NCBI GenBank assembly: GCA_027559495.1
Contig: JAMXSV010000011.1
Coordinates: 12,501 to 76,500 of the forward strand
Reading direction: 5' to 3'
DNA length: 64,000 bases
Source: Aurifilum marmelostoma
Taxonomy: Eukaryota; Ascomycota; Sordariomycetes; Diaporthales; Cryphonectriaceae
The notes beneath the pieces are model-generated. The model saw nothing but the letters and a program-made list of their open reading frames with translations. It was not told the origin of the DNA and searched no databases. A program made the position numbers and the translations under genes. Of the stretch, positions 22,322 to 33,650 are shown one piece after another; positions within the stretch are counted from its first letter, which is position 1; each line of letters opens with the position of its first letter.

Positions 22322-23899
22322 GGCTTCAAAAAGTGCCTTGGGCGCGAAGAAGCAGATGAAATGGATACAGCAACGACGATAGTTGATGGAAGGAAAGCGA
22401 AAGCCGAGCTGAAATCTCAGCTGCAGCTGTCTCAATTGGCTGCCAATAGGATAAGCCACATTGAATCCCATTGGACTGTTTACTGCCACCTCATCTCGTG
22501 ACTTAGCAATGGCCTTAGTAAGCATTCACTATGGCCTGAAGCCTTGGGACCTTGAGTAAATGAGAGTCTCCCTACAGCATCTGCTGCAATTCACAATATG
22601 TACGAGGAAACGATATTGAATCAGCTATACGAAGGACTCCTCATAATATCTATATTGCGGTTGAAATGCGTCGTATTAAGAGCGTATGTGATGGTAGTAG
22701 CAGACTGCTTTTTAGAAGTGGATAGCTGGTGCCCCTCGGTTCCAATCAGAACCAGCGGCACTATCCCGCTACTGCTGAACGATCTCTAGATAGCTTCGTC
22801 AGTTAGTAGAAATAAACAAATCATTATATATCATACTATGTCTCAGAGCCCTATCAGGGTCACTATGACGAGTGGTAGATAGCTATGATCAAATACTGCA
22901 AAGAGAACCCTTCCTACGAAGTCATCGCGTATATACGCCCATCGGGGAAGCACACGGCTTTAGCGCGCGGCAAGCCATCATCACAAGCACGCCCACCTGG
23001 AAAGCCAGTAATCAGCACTCGCCGCTGAGACCAGCTCAGTAATATCTACCGGGGACTTCTGAGCCATCGACATCAGTAACTACCAATCCATCAGCGACAA
23101 ATAATAGCTAACCCGTCTCCCTTGCTTCCTTTAGTTATTGAAAACGCGTCAAGCCCCTTCGACTCGTCGCCTTCATCGTCAAGACCTTGTTTATACATGA
23201 GATTGACTCACGCAAGCTGACATACGCATCTGTATACTCAAAGTATGGAATAACCCGATCGACCGAGCATACGAGGGCTAGTCCAAGGCATAGCCAACAG
23301 AACAGGTAATGCGCTCCGCAGTTGATGGGCCGACCTACAGCCAAGGGCAAGCAGCCAGAAGAGACGGGAGGACAACATCGTCGACAGAGAAGGACGGTAA
23401 GCGTACCCAGGACTCCCTCCAGTCAGGCCGCCACCCTGAAGACTCGTCATTGCCCGACTTCACAACCCGTGAGCGAGGCGCTGGCAGTACCAGTATAATC
23501 TTCGATGAGCCAGAGAACTTTTCCAATAACGATGCCTTCAAGACCTATATTAGGCAGAGAAGACAGGCAGCAGAGAACGCCGGAGTGACCGTCATCATCG
23601 CCCATGCCCACCTACGAGAGCATGCAAGGGGCGCTGCTGCCTCCCGACAAACTATGGAAATGCTCCTTCCCACAATCCTAAAAAGTCAAGCTGGCCCGTA
23701 TGCCTGCTTCTAGCGACTATAGACGAGAGTTCGCTCGCATCCTCCATTCTCTCTCCTTTCCTTTCCTTTTTTCTTCTCTCATGCACGCCCGCCCCAACCT
23801 CTCGCCGCGACCCCCCCCCCGGCCGCGGCTACATCTCTGCAACCCCGCGCGGTAACATTTCCCCCTTTTAACACACGCCGTCTCACCTATTTCATCATC
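22322..23899. other. Intergenic, no firm gene
   Basis: Upstream of the NLR gene. A 134-codon frame at 23309-23713 (ends ..GPYACF) has no domain I recognise and no splice support; it is left uncalled. From 23745 to 23895 there is a pyrimidine-rich stretch then an A-rich leader before the ATG at 23900, resembling a real fungal core promoter. Confidence 0.4.
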
Positions 23900-24278
23900 A
23901 TGCCGCGCACCGGCCTCTCCGAGATCTCCCGGCGGGATGGCGGCCAGGACAACGATATCACTCTGATCGAGCCCCCCTACGATGTCGAGGACCTGTCTCT
24001 GCGCCGTCTGCTGCTCGAGCCCCCCCAGCGCTCCGCTGAGGCCCCCCTCCTTCCCGGAGATTCGCGGTTCCTCACCACTACCTCCCCTCGCCTCTACGGG
24101 CTAATCGCCCGTGCTAGGCCCCGTCGTCCCCGAGCCATATCTGCGGCCACTGTGCGATCCGCTTTGTCACCGAGGCGTTCCTCCGGCTAGGCTCTGTTTT
24201 CAGGAGTCAGGTATGATGTCTCTGCCTTGTCTCCGCTGCCCCGCCGCGACCGCGCCGCTAACATATCATAGGACCTTC
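23900..24278 (+). pseudogene. 5' remnant of a gene cut by LTR sequence
   Basis: After a pyrimidine-rich promoter-like tract, an ATG opens a 96-codon frame with ordinary composition (MPRTGLSEISRRDGG.., acidic PPYDVEDLSLRRLL) ending at a TAG at 24188. Just downstream is a textbook intron shape: GTATGATG at about 24209, branch-like GCTAAC and CATAG at 24271. A few bases after it begins LTR family A sequence. I read this as the beginning of a former gene whose remainder was lost; family unknown, and an alternative is a chance frame. Confidence 0.3.
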
Positions 24279-24279
24279 C

Positions 24280-24353
24280 GTTCTGTATGCTAGGACCAAT
24301 ACAGGTTATTCACTCGCCGACGCACACATGAGAACAGACCCTTCGATCTGACA
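24280..24353 (+). mobile_element. LTR family A, 3' fragment
   Basis: Matches the last 75 bp or so of the solo LTRs at 2118 and 52617 (CTGTATGCTAGGACCAAT.. to ..CCCTTCGATCTGACA). The 5' three quarters are missing. Confidence 0.75.
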
Positions 24354-24712
24354 GATAGTAACATACGGTAGAACTTGCAGAGTAACAACTAGGCCAGCAA
24401 GATGACAATGCATCTGGAGTTGGAAATAATTGCTTCTTCAAGAACCCTTAGTAGTGCATCCGAGGCGACTACACATCTGGTGGTTTCCTGAGGAATAAAT
24501 AGTTGAGTACCGCGTCTATCCTTGTTCAAGACTTGATCACATTGAACATAGAATGCATATCCAAGTACTCACATCCATCTTGTGCCTGCTAATCTAAATT
24601 CGAAAAGGAGCTAGGGACTGAATTCCGAACTTCACATGAAACATGTTTAAAGAGTGATATGTTCTCACCTCCTATCGTTCTATAAGAATGTACTCAGCTA
24701 CTACCCGCCTTC
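24354..24712. other. Intergenic, nothing recognised
   Basis: 3' flank of the SDR gene; AT-rich, no coding signal. Confidence 0.45.
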
Positions 24713-25573
24713 TTATGATTGCCTGTGTGACTTGATGATGTCCTCAACTTTGTCAAGCTGCGTCCATCCCTTCATCAACTCATCCATAGAGCCGACCTTC
24801 GCAGGTAGCGATGGGATTTGTTCCGAGTCCTGGCCAAGATAGACCACAAACGGTAGATCGTCTTTCAGTAGAATGTCCACGGTATCTCTGGCATAGATCT
24901 CTTGCTCCATGCCCTGGTTGATCAAAGAGGCGCCACGCAGGGCTGATTCCATGACCTCCCTCGCAGGCTCGTAAATTGACCCCTCTGGAAGCTTGGGTCC
25001 CGTCGTGGGGATCTTGTTGGTGACCATGTTGCTCTTGACAAGCGATGTCTTTAGCTCGACGACCTTAATGCCGAAGGCCTCAAGCTCGAGACGGAGGCAG
25101 TCCGTGAAGGACGCGATGGCCGCCTTGGATGCGTTATAAGTGGACTGGAATGGGATCGTCATGACAGATGACGCGGACGTCTGATTTGCAATCAGGCCAC
25201 CGCGGGGTGCTCTGAGTAAGAGAGGCAAGAAGGCCTGTGTCAATGCGATATATGACCACACGTTGAGATCAAAGGAGGCCTTTGCTTCAGCAATATTCAT
25301 GTCGGCAATGGTCATCCTATACATGCCCCCGGCGTTGTTGACGAGAATGTCTAGGGCTGGAATCTTGCCGACACAGGCGGCAATGGAGGATTCGGAAGTC
25401 GTATCGAGCTGAAGGGTCTCGATACCGAGGGCTGCGAGATTGGCCATCTTGGCGGGATCACGAGCCGTCGCGTAGACGTGCAGCCCGGCCTTGTGGAAGG
25501 CAACAGCCAGGCCAGCGCCTAAACTGCCATCCGAGCAGCCCGTGATGAGGACCTTGCGCTTGGTATCTGCCAT
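24713..25573 (-). CDS. Short-chain dehydrogenase/reductase (SDR)
   Basis: Intronless, 286 aa. Cofactor motif TGCSDGSLGAG (residues 11-21), structural NNAG (79-82), catalytic Ser near 133-136 and YNASK (Tyr146, Lys150). The arginine at 38 after the second beta strand (ATARDP) and lack of an acidic residue there favour NADP(H). The resemblance is to the classical SDR group around yeast Ayr1 (1-acyl-dihydroxyacetone-phosphate reductase), but ascomycetes have many such paralogues, some in secondary metabolism, so substrate is not assigned. The C-terminal 40 residues are ordinary and no membrane anchor is clear. Confidence 0.88.
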   Translation of the reverse strand: MADTKRKVLITGCSDGSLGAGLAVAFHKAGLHVYATARDPAKMANLAALGIETLQLDTTSESSIAACVGKIPALDILVNNAGGMYRMTIADMNIAEAKASFDLNVWSYIALTQAFLPLLLRAPRGGLIANQTSASSVMTIPFQSTYNASKAAIASFTDCLRLELEAFGIKVVELKTSLVKSNMVTNKIPTTGPKLPEGSIYEPAREVMESALRGASLINQGMEQEIYARDTVDILLKDDLPFVVYLGQDSEQIPSLPAKVGSMDELMKGWTQLDKVEDIIKSHRQS

Positions 25574-26377
25574 GATGGTGGGGAGGTTGAATAGTTAAAT
25601 AGAATGAGTATTGAAGAGAGGCGCTGTAACGCAAAGTTCTCGGTGAATCGCCTGCAGGATAGTCTGCGCCAGGTCGACGTCTTCAGTTCGATGTAGACAT
25701 CCTTAAATAATATAACTGTTAATGCGGGCTGGCGGTGCTGTGACTTTGGGTCCGGGCTGCGGACAGGATTGACGGGCTGACATTCCTGAGTATACTCAAA
25801 ACCCTCTATAATTCGTTGTCATTTGTGGCAAGACAACTGCCGGACGGACTGTCGTAATCATATCGAGAGTCTGTCATCCTCCGCGCAAAACTCAGTGGCA
25901 CCGGTTCGCGGTATGAGATCCGCAACTTGATGTTTGCGTGCGGTGGGAATACCGCGGTGCGGGACTGATCTACACGGGAGCAGGATGCAGCGGCCACTAC
26001 TAACCACATTTTGCATGGTTTCCGCGGCGGTGCGGTGGATATTCCTTCAGCCTTACCAGCGCTTTGTCAACCGGCACGAGTCACCTGTGTGATAGATACA
26101 GGCAATACCTCTTGGCTGTAAGTTTCTATGTAGTCGCGCGTGATCAGATGGTAAGTTTCAACTTGTAGTAATTAGTCACTATCGGTGCAAGCTCGATTAC
26201 CTATCAGAATAGACTTTGCGACTCTCAATTAAGTGAACCAAATACAAGTAATCGTATTATTGTTTTAATTCCTCAGTAAACCTCTGATCACAATCTGTCG
26301 TTTTCGCCGTCTAGGCAAAGCATTAATAGCATATACAACCGAGAGATCATCGAAGTCGTTTTGTAATGGGTCGAGCA
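25574..26377. other. Intergenic, nothing recognised
   Basis: Promoter side of the SDR gene and 3' flank of the GPCR gene, both on the minus strand. No repeat or RNA gene seen. Confidence 0.45.
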
Positions 26378-27605
26378 TCACGCTTGCAAGTCGAGCCTCC
26401 TAGTCTGTTGCCTCCTCCGCGCCCGGATCCGCCTCTGGTGCGCCTCAGAGTGTTCACGAAACCCATATACAAGCGCGTTCACCAGACCCGTCAGCTGCGT
26501 CGTGGCCTGCAGCGCGTCCAGGGTTGTTGACTGTCTGCCCATCAGCTCTACAAAGCGGTTCGAGAGGCCAGGGATCCAGACAAGAATGTAGGCGAGCGGG
26601 AACAGCGATAGCAGCAGCCAGTGCTTGGTGTCGTGGTCGAGGCTGCTGCTCGCCCGGATCATGACCCGGGGCTTCACGCCCAATCTCACATAGGCGGCCT
26701 GCTTGGCCTCCTGCGCGGCCTCGATACCCGTCTCCTTGTTTCGCTGCGAAGGAGTGTGCGTGACTGCCTCCCGCACTGTTATGGGTGTCGTGTGCGTCCC
26801 GCGCACCAGGGCATTGTTCAGCATCGTGGCGTTGACGCTGGGTGCCGAGTTCGTGTACATGCTGAAGGAGTACTCGCGCCGAAGCGTAGGACTCTTGTCG
26901 CGCTGGGAGAGGCGCCGTCGTACCTTGAGGAAAACGCATATGTACAAGGTGACGGCGACCACGAAGATGATAAAGCGCCATCCGTGGCCCAGGACGTAGC
27001 GGAGGTAGAGCGGCTCGCGCGAGATCCAGCACCAGTTACCTGTGACCGGCTCTATGTGACCGGTGGCCAAGGCAATCGTCGCCGTGATGCATGGGACCAC
27101 CCAGACCAGACCGCATATGAGGAACTGCTGCTCGACCGTGTTGTTCATGACGAGGGGATTGAAGCTGACGGTCATGTATGTGATGATGGCGATGGCGAAG
27201 ACGGAAAAGTCGGCAGCCTGGACCGACACTTGACCGACCCAACCGTTCAGGTTGCATGAGAATCCTGACGAAAGTGATTTGTGCGATGACACGACGTTGA
27301 ACCCTGAGATGGTATTGTTCCAGGAATTTATGAATTCTGTGATCAGGGTAAGGATGTTGTGATTAGCAAAAGTTAGAAACTTGATCATGGTCATGGAATT
27401 GGGAAGCAGTCTTGGATATCATAGAAGATAATCATAATAAATCATGTGTCTTACCAGCAACAGTGAGGTTCATGATCAACATGTATCTCAGAGACCATTT
27501 ATCATTATGCCGTGACAGGATCCATAACATGATGACCGTCCCCGTCGCAACCGCCGATAATGCGCTGCAGACGAGCGTCGGAACTGCAACCCAGTCTTCA
27601 TACAT
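26378..27605 (-). CDS. G-protein-coupled receptor, cAMP-receptor-like / Git3-like
   Basis: Two exons, 27605-27455 and 27336-26378, intron 27454-27337; the split Glu codon closes (..LTVA-G/E..), 369 aa. Seven hydrophobic helices can be placed: about 7-32, 41-62, 75-105, 115-138, 150-178, 285-308 and 318-342. The long third intracellular loop (about 180-280) is Ser/Thr/Arg rich; the tail is very basic (RRRQQTRRL). The segment NLTVAxFINSWNNTISG at the end of helix 2 is characteristic of the fungal cAMP-receptor-like/Git3 class, which signals through G-alpha to adenylate cyclase. The ligand is unknown. The internal Met at 27394 lies in the intron and is not the start. Confidence 0.85.
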
Positions 27606-29043
27606 CTTGGTGTCTTCGAAAGAAAAAAAAAAAGAATGTCGAGAAGAAAAGAGACAGACGGAGGAGGGCCAAATCCGTCGCGGCTTCAGAAAACCATCCC
27701 TGAGTTCCGGCGAGACCTGGACGCGCGTGGTTGTTATTTTTCAGCCTGAATTAGACATTGTCGAAGCGAACAACAGGGCAGGAAGCAGGGAAGAAAAAAA
27801 CTCAAAGCATTGGCATCAGATGGACTTGGAGTTTGCCTTCAAGAAGGAGATTTCTAGGAAAAATAGGAAAAAAAGAATCAAGGACATTTGGAGCTGATGA
27901 TCAAAGTCAAGCCATGGGTAGCATTGGTGGGCCCGAGGCTGTGTAGGGCTGGTCGCTTCCCGCAAGACTGCAGCGAGACACCTCTTATGCGACAAGGGTG
28001 ACGAAAATCCTCTGGACCCAAATAAGCGGGTGTGACTGAAGATAGAACCCGCAGCGATGGCTTCATTATGCTTCAGGGGCTGGAAATCAGGGAAGCGAAG
28101 TTGCTCAAACGTGATGACTGACTCGTCAGGAGCATCTTCAGGAGCAGTGCGCGCCGATTAGCGAAACCTTCTTCACATATACTATCCACCCCCCTCCTAA
28201 CATCATTCGCACGGTTTCTCGGAGTCCACCCAATTTGTACCCGAATGAGTGCTCTGAGAACCGAGTGCGACATCAGAGAGATGTAGCCTTATGGAGGAGG
28301 CGTTGTTGAAGATGACGCTTGGCAGCCTTTCGGTGCTAGATAACCATTTTTTCTAAGAACCAACCAGGCACATATGAGTGGTCCGTTTACTACGTGCAAC
28401 ACACTGCCCTGGCCACCACTTATACTTATCGATGAATTTGCTCTGGTTGGACAGCAAATATAACTACAATATGGCGAGTCATTGACTTGCGTGTAAACTG
28501 CGACACCGACAAGAAATATATTCTCCGAAAGTCCTGCATTTTACTATGTACTATTACACCCCTTGATCAGGAGGAGTGGAAGGGCTAACTCCGTTCCGAG
28601 GTGACAGGAGGTCTCGGTGGTGTAGCCGAGCGGGCATTTCCTAAATGCTAATTGATGGAAACCATTTCGTCTCATAAGCCATCTGTTCTCGCGAACAGCC
28701 CCCAAACGACGTTGTGCGAAGCCGACATCTTTCCAAGTCTCATCCCGAGTCATTCGGCTGTGTCCCTGCTCTTGGGAGGCGGAGGTGGGGGCGGGGAAGG
28801 GGGGGGGTTCAAGGGGTGTGGAAGACTCCTTGTAATCCACGCATGATCTCCCTGACTATAACATTCCCGATTGCGCACCAGACTCCAGTTGCATTCAAAG
28901 GGATTTGATTTTTTGCAGTGGCAGTGTATTGGTTAAGTGTATTGGTTAAGTTAGTCCCTCCCTAGCGATTTCCTATCGAGTTTGAATACATAATCTTGCT
29001 GCGAATAGTCTAGGTCAAACAACCACATTTCCCAGAAAGCAGT
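27606..29043. other. Intergenic with G-rich tract
   Basis: No supported gene. A plus-strand run of G blocks at 28774-28807 (GGGGG, GGGG, then nine G separated by one or two bases) could form a G-quadruplex. A tRNA-like string near 28618 does not fold and was rejected. Confidence 0.45.
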
Positions 29044-29286
29044 CTAGAAGCCTAGAAAGGGGACGAGGTAGTCCTTCTTGCCGATGGGCACACCCTTGGC
29101 CCGGAGGATGGCGTATCCAGTATTCAGGTGGAAGAAAAAATTGGGCAGGCCGTGGTTCAGAACAGCAACCTTGGCCGAAACCTTGTGCGTCTTGCCCAGA
29201 GCAGGCCTAGAAAACCCGCCCACGACTCCATATCAGATCATCAACTTCATCCACATCCCTCGAGGGGCTTTTCGGCAGGGTGTGGT

Positions 29287-29317
<31 letters not shown>

Positions 29318-29694
29318 GGAGGGGGATGGGGAAGTTGGGCTTACAAGTCGACCACAGCCTCCTCCTTGCCGGCGGCCTTGGCAGCGTCGATGGTCTTCAG
29401 GAACTCGAGCGTCTTCTGGACCCTCTTGCGCAGGTCTGCCACGGTCTGCTCGTCCTTTTCGAAGGGTGTGATGTCCTCACCAATGAGGCGGCCAATGTTG
29501 ATCTGCACGAGGCTGGTGGTGTTTTGGACCTGGAACTTGAGGGGCAGCATGTCGTCGACGAGGCGGGCCTCGAAGAAGGTGGCGTCGACATCGAGGCCCT
29601 TTTCCTTTGCATATGCCTCCGCCTGCGCGAGGACGTGGTCGTAGGTCTGCAGGCCGCTGAGGAAGAGCGGGGCGACGGTATCGTAGACGGACAT
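29044..29694 (-). CDS. DUF1993 family protein
   Basis: Two exons, 29694-29345 and 29206-29044, intron 29344-29207; 170 aa, the usual family length. N-terminus MSVYDTVAPLFLSGLQTYDHVLAQAEAYA and C-terminus NFFFHLNTGYAILRAKGVPIG.. LGF match the DUF1993 helical-bundle family (related to DinB-like folds). Soluble, no signal peptide; function unknown. Without the intron the frame would end after 117 residues and lose the conserved C-terminal half. The intron contains an unbroken run of about 29 T on the plus strand (29284-29312). Confidence 0.85.
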
Positions 29695-30828
29695 GCTGGG
29701 CGAGAGAGGGTGCTTATTACCGAGGGTTGAGAGAAATGACAGAAAATATGGGTAAGGTGAGGACAGCGAAGGGAAAGGAAAGGTCGGATCTATGTGTGGC
29801 TATGCATAGACCTATAGTCGCCTGGATACGAGGGTGCTTTCACTCCTTAAAATACCTGCTCTTTCTCATGGGGTTAGTTGAGAAACAAGGCTTCCATCAT
29901 CCGGGCTCACAATCACATTATCCGTTGGCGTCATCTTGCCCCCCCACCCGCCCCCCCCCCCAAAAAAACAGCTTTTGCATTCGGCGTCGTGTCTCCATCG
30001 CTCATACAAAGAATTGCTATGGCGACGGTCTCGCAGCTCCCCAAAGCGGAGAGGGAGAGGGACGGAGGAGGACCCATCACATCCACCAAAGCAGCCTCCT
30101 AATGGCTAGAGCAAGTGATGGCAGGTTGCGGCGGCGGCCCTGAGTGGTTGCGTGATCTGCAGGGACATCGCGCGATGGCGCAGTGCTGCCTCACTCGCAG
30201 GTCGGCCGCCGGATGTCGTTCAGCTTGCCGCAAGTGGACACCCGCCTTTTTGCGAGTTTGATTTGTAATGCTTGACAGGTATTACAGTAAATTCTATGCT
30301 GGTGTGTAAGTATATGTGGATTCATGCTCGCCGTAGTTAAGGTTTGTGAACATAGAGGCTGGCCTCCCTAACTGGGAAAATATTGGCGAACATCAAAATT
30401 ACTTACATTGGGTTAATGCAATCAGGCATATCCACCAACCAAGGGCAAAGTCTTCGATCAATCAGATTTTGAACTGCCTTTAGCTGTTGTTACTACAGTA
30501 TGTGTAATATACTTGGTACTTATGATGTTCCTGTCTTGGATGCACCCCCGGATGTCCTCAGGCTCGCGGCAAAATTCACATGAACACATTGCGATTAATG
30601 TATTAGCCCTCTGCTCTAAGTCCTGTACGTGCTTAACTGGATATGTCATCGTGGAATCTAATCAGATCGGGGAAACTTGTTGTTTTTCCTGTATTCCTTC
30701 TTTTTCATCTTGTCTTTTTTTTCCTTCTTTTCCCCCCCCCCTCTTTTCCAGGTGACGGGCGCATCCCTTCCACTCATGCCGCACGATCTTTACAAGAATC
30801 TTTCTTGCCTTGCGCTCTGGTGGCTGCA
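29695..30828. other. Intergenic with homopolymer tracts
   Basis: Divergent space between DUF1993 and the EVE-domain locus. Has a C-run plus A-run near 29941-29966 and a strong pyrimidine tract at 30700-30750, the latter typical of fungal promoters just before transcription start. Confidence 0.45.
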
Positions 30829-31049
30829 ATGTCTTCTCCGAACACCCCCCCTGCCACCCTTCCCCTGGCACATGGTCCAAGCTCAACCCGCACCCTCACA
30901 CTAAGCACGCTGGAGAGGTAAGTATTCACCTCACCCAGGCCAGATACCAGCCACATGTAATTAACGCTCTCAGAGGGCCCACACGAGAAGCTCAAGCTCG
31001 AGACATCAAGAGATCTGCACGCCAAACCCTCGTCAACGCGATCAGTTGA
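30829..31049 (+). CDS. Small spliced ORF (54 aa) upstream of EVE gene
   Basis: Exons 30829-30917 and 30974-31049 join across an intron with GTAAGT, branch-like TTAAC and CAG; the Arg codon split AG/A closes and the frame runs to TGA 30 bp before the EVE-domain ATG. The peptide (MSSPNTPPATLPLAHG.., ..ARQTLVNAIS) starts Pro/Ser rich and ends basic, no domain recognised. Either a translated upstream ORF in the 5' leader of the EVE mRNA or a real small protein. At minimum the intron marks a spliced 5' UTR. Confidence 0.4.
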
Positions 31050-31079
31050 TCGATAGGGACAGGGCACGCCTGCTTCAAG

Positions 31080-32248
31080 ATGCCCAAGCGGAAGCCATCG
31101 ACCCAGGTCGACGACGCTACAGGGGACGCGCCGCCGCCGCGTCGCTCGACGCGCCAGAAGACTTTCGCGTCAAATGTGAAGAAGAGCGAGGAGACCATTG
31201 TGCTGCCAGTCACTGCGCTGACGGCAGAGGTGAAGGCTTCAATGGCAAAGACGCCAGGCAAGCCGTCGCCGGTCGTAGCGAGCCAGAAGGGGCAGAAGAA
31301 GGACGAGGAAGAGCAGGGTGCTAAGGAGAAGAACAAGGAAGAAAGTACCAGCAAGACGGCGAAGAAGTCCGCTGCGCGGCAGTGCAAGGCCGATGCTGAT
31401 GGCAAGGGTGAAGAGCAGGCACACGAGGGCATGGCGGACGAGGCGGTAGTTGGGACTCGGCAGTACTGGCTCATGAAGGCGGAGCCCGAGACGCGGTACG
31501 AGAAGGGCAAGGATATTTCGTTCTCCATTGATGATCTCGCGGCTAGGACGGAGCCTGAGCCATGGGATGGTACGCTCTCCTATCCTGAAAGCTCAAGCAT
31601 GTGGATGATTGTGATGTGTATGACAGTGCTAACAGATGAGGTTGACAGGTATCAGAAACTACGTGGGTAAGTTCATATGAGTTTGATGGTGTCTGAAATG
31701 GCTTTTGGATGGCAGACATTGGCTGACAGACAGCTTGACAGCGCGCAACAACCTGAGAGCAATGAAGAAGGGTGATCTTGCCTTCTTTTCACATTCTAAC
31801 TGCAAGGAGCCGGGCATTGTTGGAACCATGGAAATCGTGCAGGAGCATTCGCCCGACTGTACGTTTGCTTGCACTGTCCTAGACACCGACCACACCAGCT
31901 CGATTCCACCTTGCTTGTCTTTGCCTACTTGCTCATTCTCTTCCTGCTGAATTGAACCACTGATGACAATCCTCAGTATCCGCCCAGGACCCCAGAAATC
32001 CTTACTACGACCCCAAATGCACACCGTCAGACCCGAGGTGGAGCGTAGTGCACGTCGAGTTCCGCACCAGGTTCCGCGAGCCCATCAAGCTGAAGGAGAT
32101 GCGCGACCTAGGAAAGCCGGGCGGGCCGCTGGAGAACATGCAGATGCTGAAGCAGTCGCGGCTCAGCGTGAGCAAGGTGGGCGAGGATGAGTGGAAATTC
32201 CTGACGACCTTGGCCGAGGAAAGAGGTAAGACTACCAGGTCAAGCTGA
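31080..32248 (+). CDS. EVE-domain protein, thymocyte nuclear protein 1-like
   Basis: Four exons: 31080-31569, 31649-31666, 31742-31858, 31977-32248; 298 aa. Residues 1-125 are basic/acidic low complexity (a nuclear-type tail with PKRK near the start). The EVE domain begins at YWLMKAEPE (about 129) and continues WDGIRNYVARNNLRAMKKGD, FFSHSNCKEPGIVG, and NPYYDPKC..WSVVHVEF, very close to animal THYN1. Exon 2 is only 18 nt yet encodes the conserved IRNYV core, so it must be included. EVE domains are PUA-like and bind modified bases in nucleic acids; in eukaryotes the target is not settled. GTAAGA at 32225 could start a further intron, so the last ten residues are uncertain. Converges with UTP6, gap 83 bp. 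Confidence 0.9.
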
Positions 32249-32331
32249 TCTTGTCATGTTGGATGAGGGACCATCTTGGCTTGTCTCCTGAAAAGTGGTG
32301 TATTGGATGTCGAGATGCTGGGCTAGCCGCC

Positions 32332-33650
32332 TCATGGTCGCTCGAGCTTCCGCTTGGTGTGTTCGAGCACTACCCGCAGGCCGTCGTCGAGATTTTCCCT
32401 TGCGAGAATCGGGTCGATCCATGCCCACACCTTCGTAGCTAGTTCCGTCTTGTCCTCAACCGCCTCCGTGTGTGTCTTGATTCTTGCGAACACCTCGCGC
32501 AGTGCCTTCGGAAACTCCGCCGTCGCGGGGTCTACTCCGATAAGTGGCTGCCGGATCAGACAGCTGCAGGTTGAAGGATGTATGGGATGGTCCACCTTCA
32601 TCGTGTCCAGGACGTGGCCGATGATGGCGGGCTGTGCCGAGACTGTCGTGAACTCGGAAAACATGTCGAAGAAGGTTTCGCCTGCCTCTGCGCTCCAGAA
32701 AGGCTGTTTCATGGCGACATCAATGATGGCCTTTGGTATGGCTCCCTCGAGCGCAGGGTTCTTTTCGAGCTCCTTGATCGTCTCTTCCTCAAAGACCTTG
32801 GCTGCCTCCTTCGCCTTGGTGTTCCGTCCACCCGACAGGGTATCTGGGATAATGATGTTCCCGTCTGCGCCTTCATCGAACTCGTCCTCGTCCTCGTCCT
32901 CATCAAACATCATTACATCACCCTCCTGGACTGCATGCGCGGCCATCGAGCCCTCGTGGCCCCTCTTGCCGGACCCCTTGCTCTTCTTGTCTATTCTGGC
33001 CAACCATTCCATCTCCACTCTCGCATATTCTACCCACAGCTCTGCGCCCGCAGTACAAAATCGACAGCCCCTCATGAACAGCCCCCTCGCGCCATCAACG
33101 TCGCCATCTGCAGCAGCTCTCCGTCCTGCCATGATCCACAGGCTCGCGTCCATGGGGTGTAGTCTCAGGGCACGAGTGACGATTTTGCGCCATCTCTTGG
33201 TAGCCTTCACACGGGCAGCATAGTCGAGGTATTCTTTCCAGAGGGCGAGGGAACCTGGGTGCCGGAAGACGCCGCGCTCGTAGATGTTGAAGACGCGGGC
33301 GTTGGAGGCATGCGAGGTAGAGTGCTTGATCTTCTTGCGCACACAGCGTTTCTGGCGGAGGCGGTCGAGGGATAGCTCCCAGGCGGCGTAGTCTTGGAAG
33401 TGGGAGGGGGTGCAGCGGGGACCGAGGACGAGGTGCTCATGGGCCGTGCGTTTAGAGACTATGGTGCGAATCTCTTCCTATATGAAGAAAGGAGGGCGGA
33501 ATCTGGTTAACAGCACATTCGGCGATGGCGTCGCCAAGAGGAGGGGATGATGTCGCTCACCTTTGAGAAGATCTCCTTCTCCTCGAACTCGCGCAGCTGT
33601 GGTACTGCCCGCTCGAGGTGGAAGCGGGCCTTCTCCGCGACATTGGCCAT
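32332..33650 (-). CDS. UTP6: U3 snoRNP-associated protein Utp6
   Basis: Two exons, 33650-33561 and 33477-32332, intron 33560-33478; 411 aa. N-terminus MANVAEKARFHLERAVPQL..EIFSKEEIRTIVSKR and the following half-a-TPR (HAT) helices (ALWKEYLDYA, RALRLHPMDASLWI, ELWVEYARVEM) identify Utp6. A strictly acidic linker (DEDEDEDEFDEG) lies near residue 235. Utp6 is part of the UTP-B complex of the small-subunit processome in the nucleolus, needed for early pre-18S rRNA cleavage. Length is a little shorter than yeast (440). Intact. Confidence 0.92.

Noticed and set aside
23309..23713. 134-codon frame with ordinary composition
   Set aside because: Could be real but nothing in it is recognisable and no splice or promoter signal supports it; described only in the gap entry.
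28615..28690. tRNA-like string with GTAGCCGAGCGG
   Set aside because: No acceptor-stem pairing, no proper T-arm (GGTTCGAATCC type) at the right distance.
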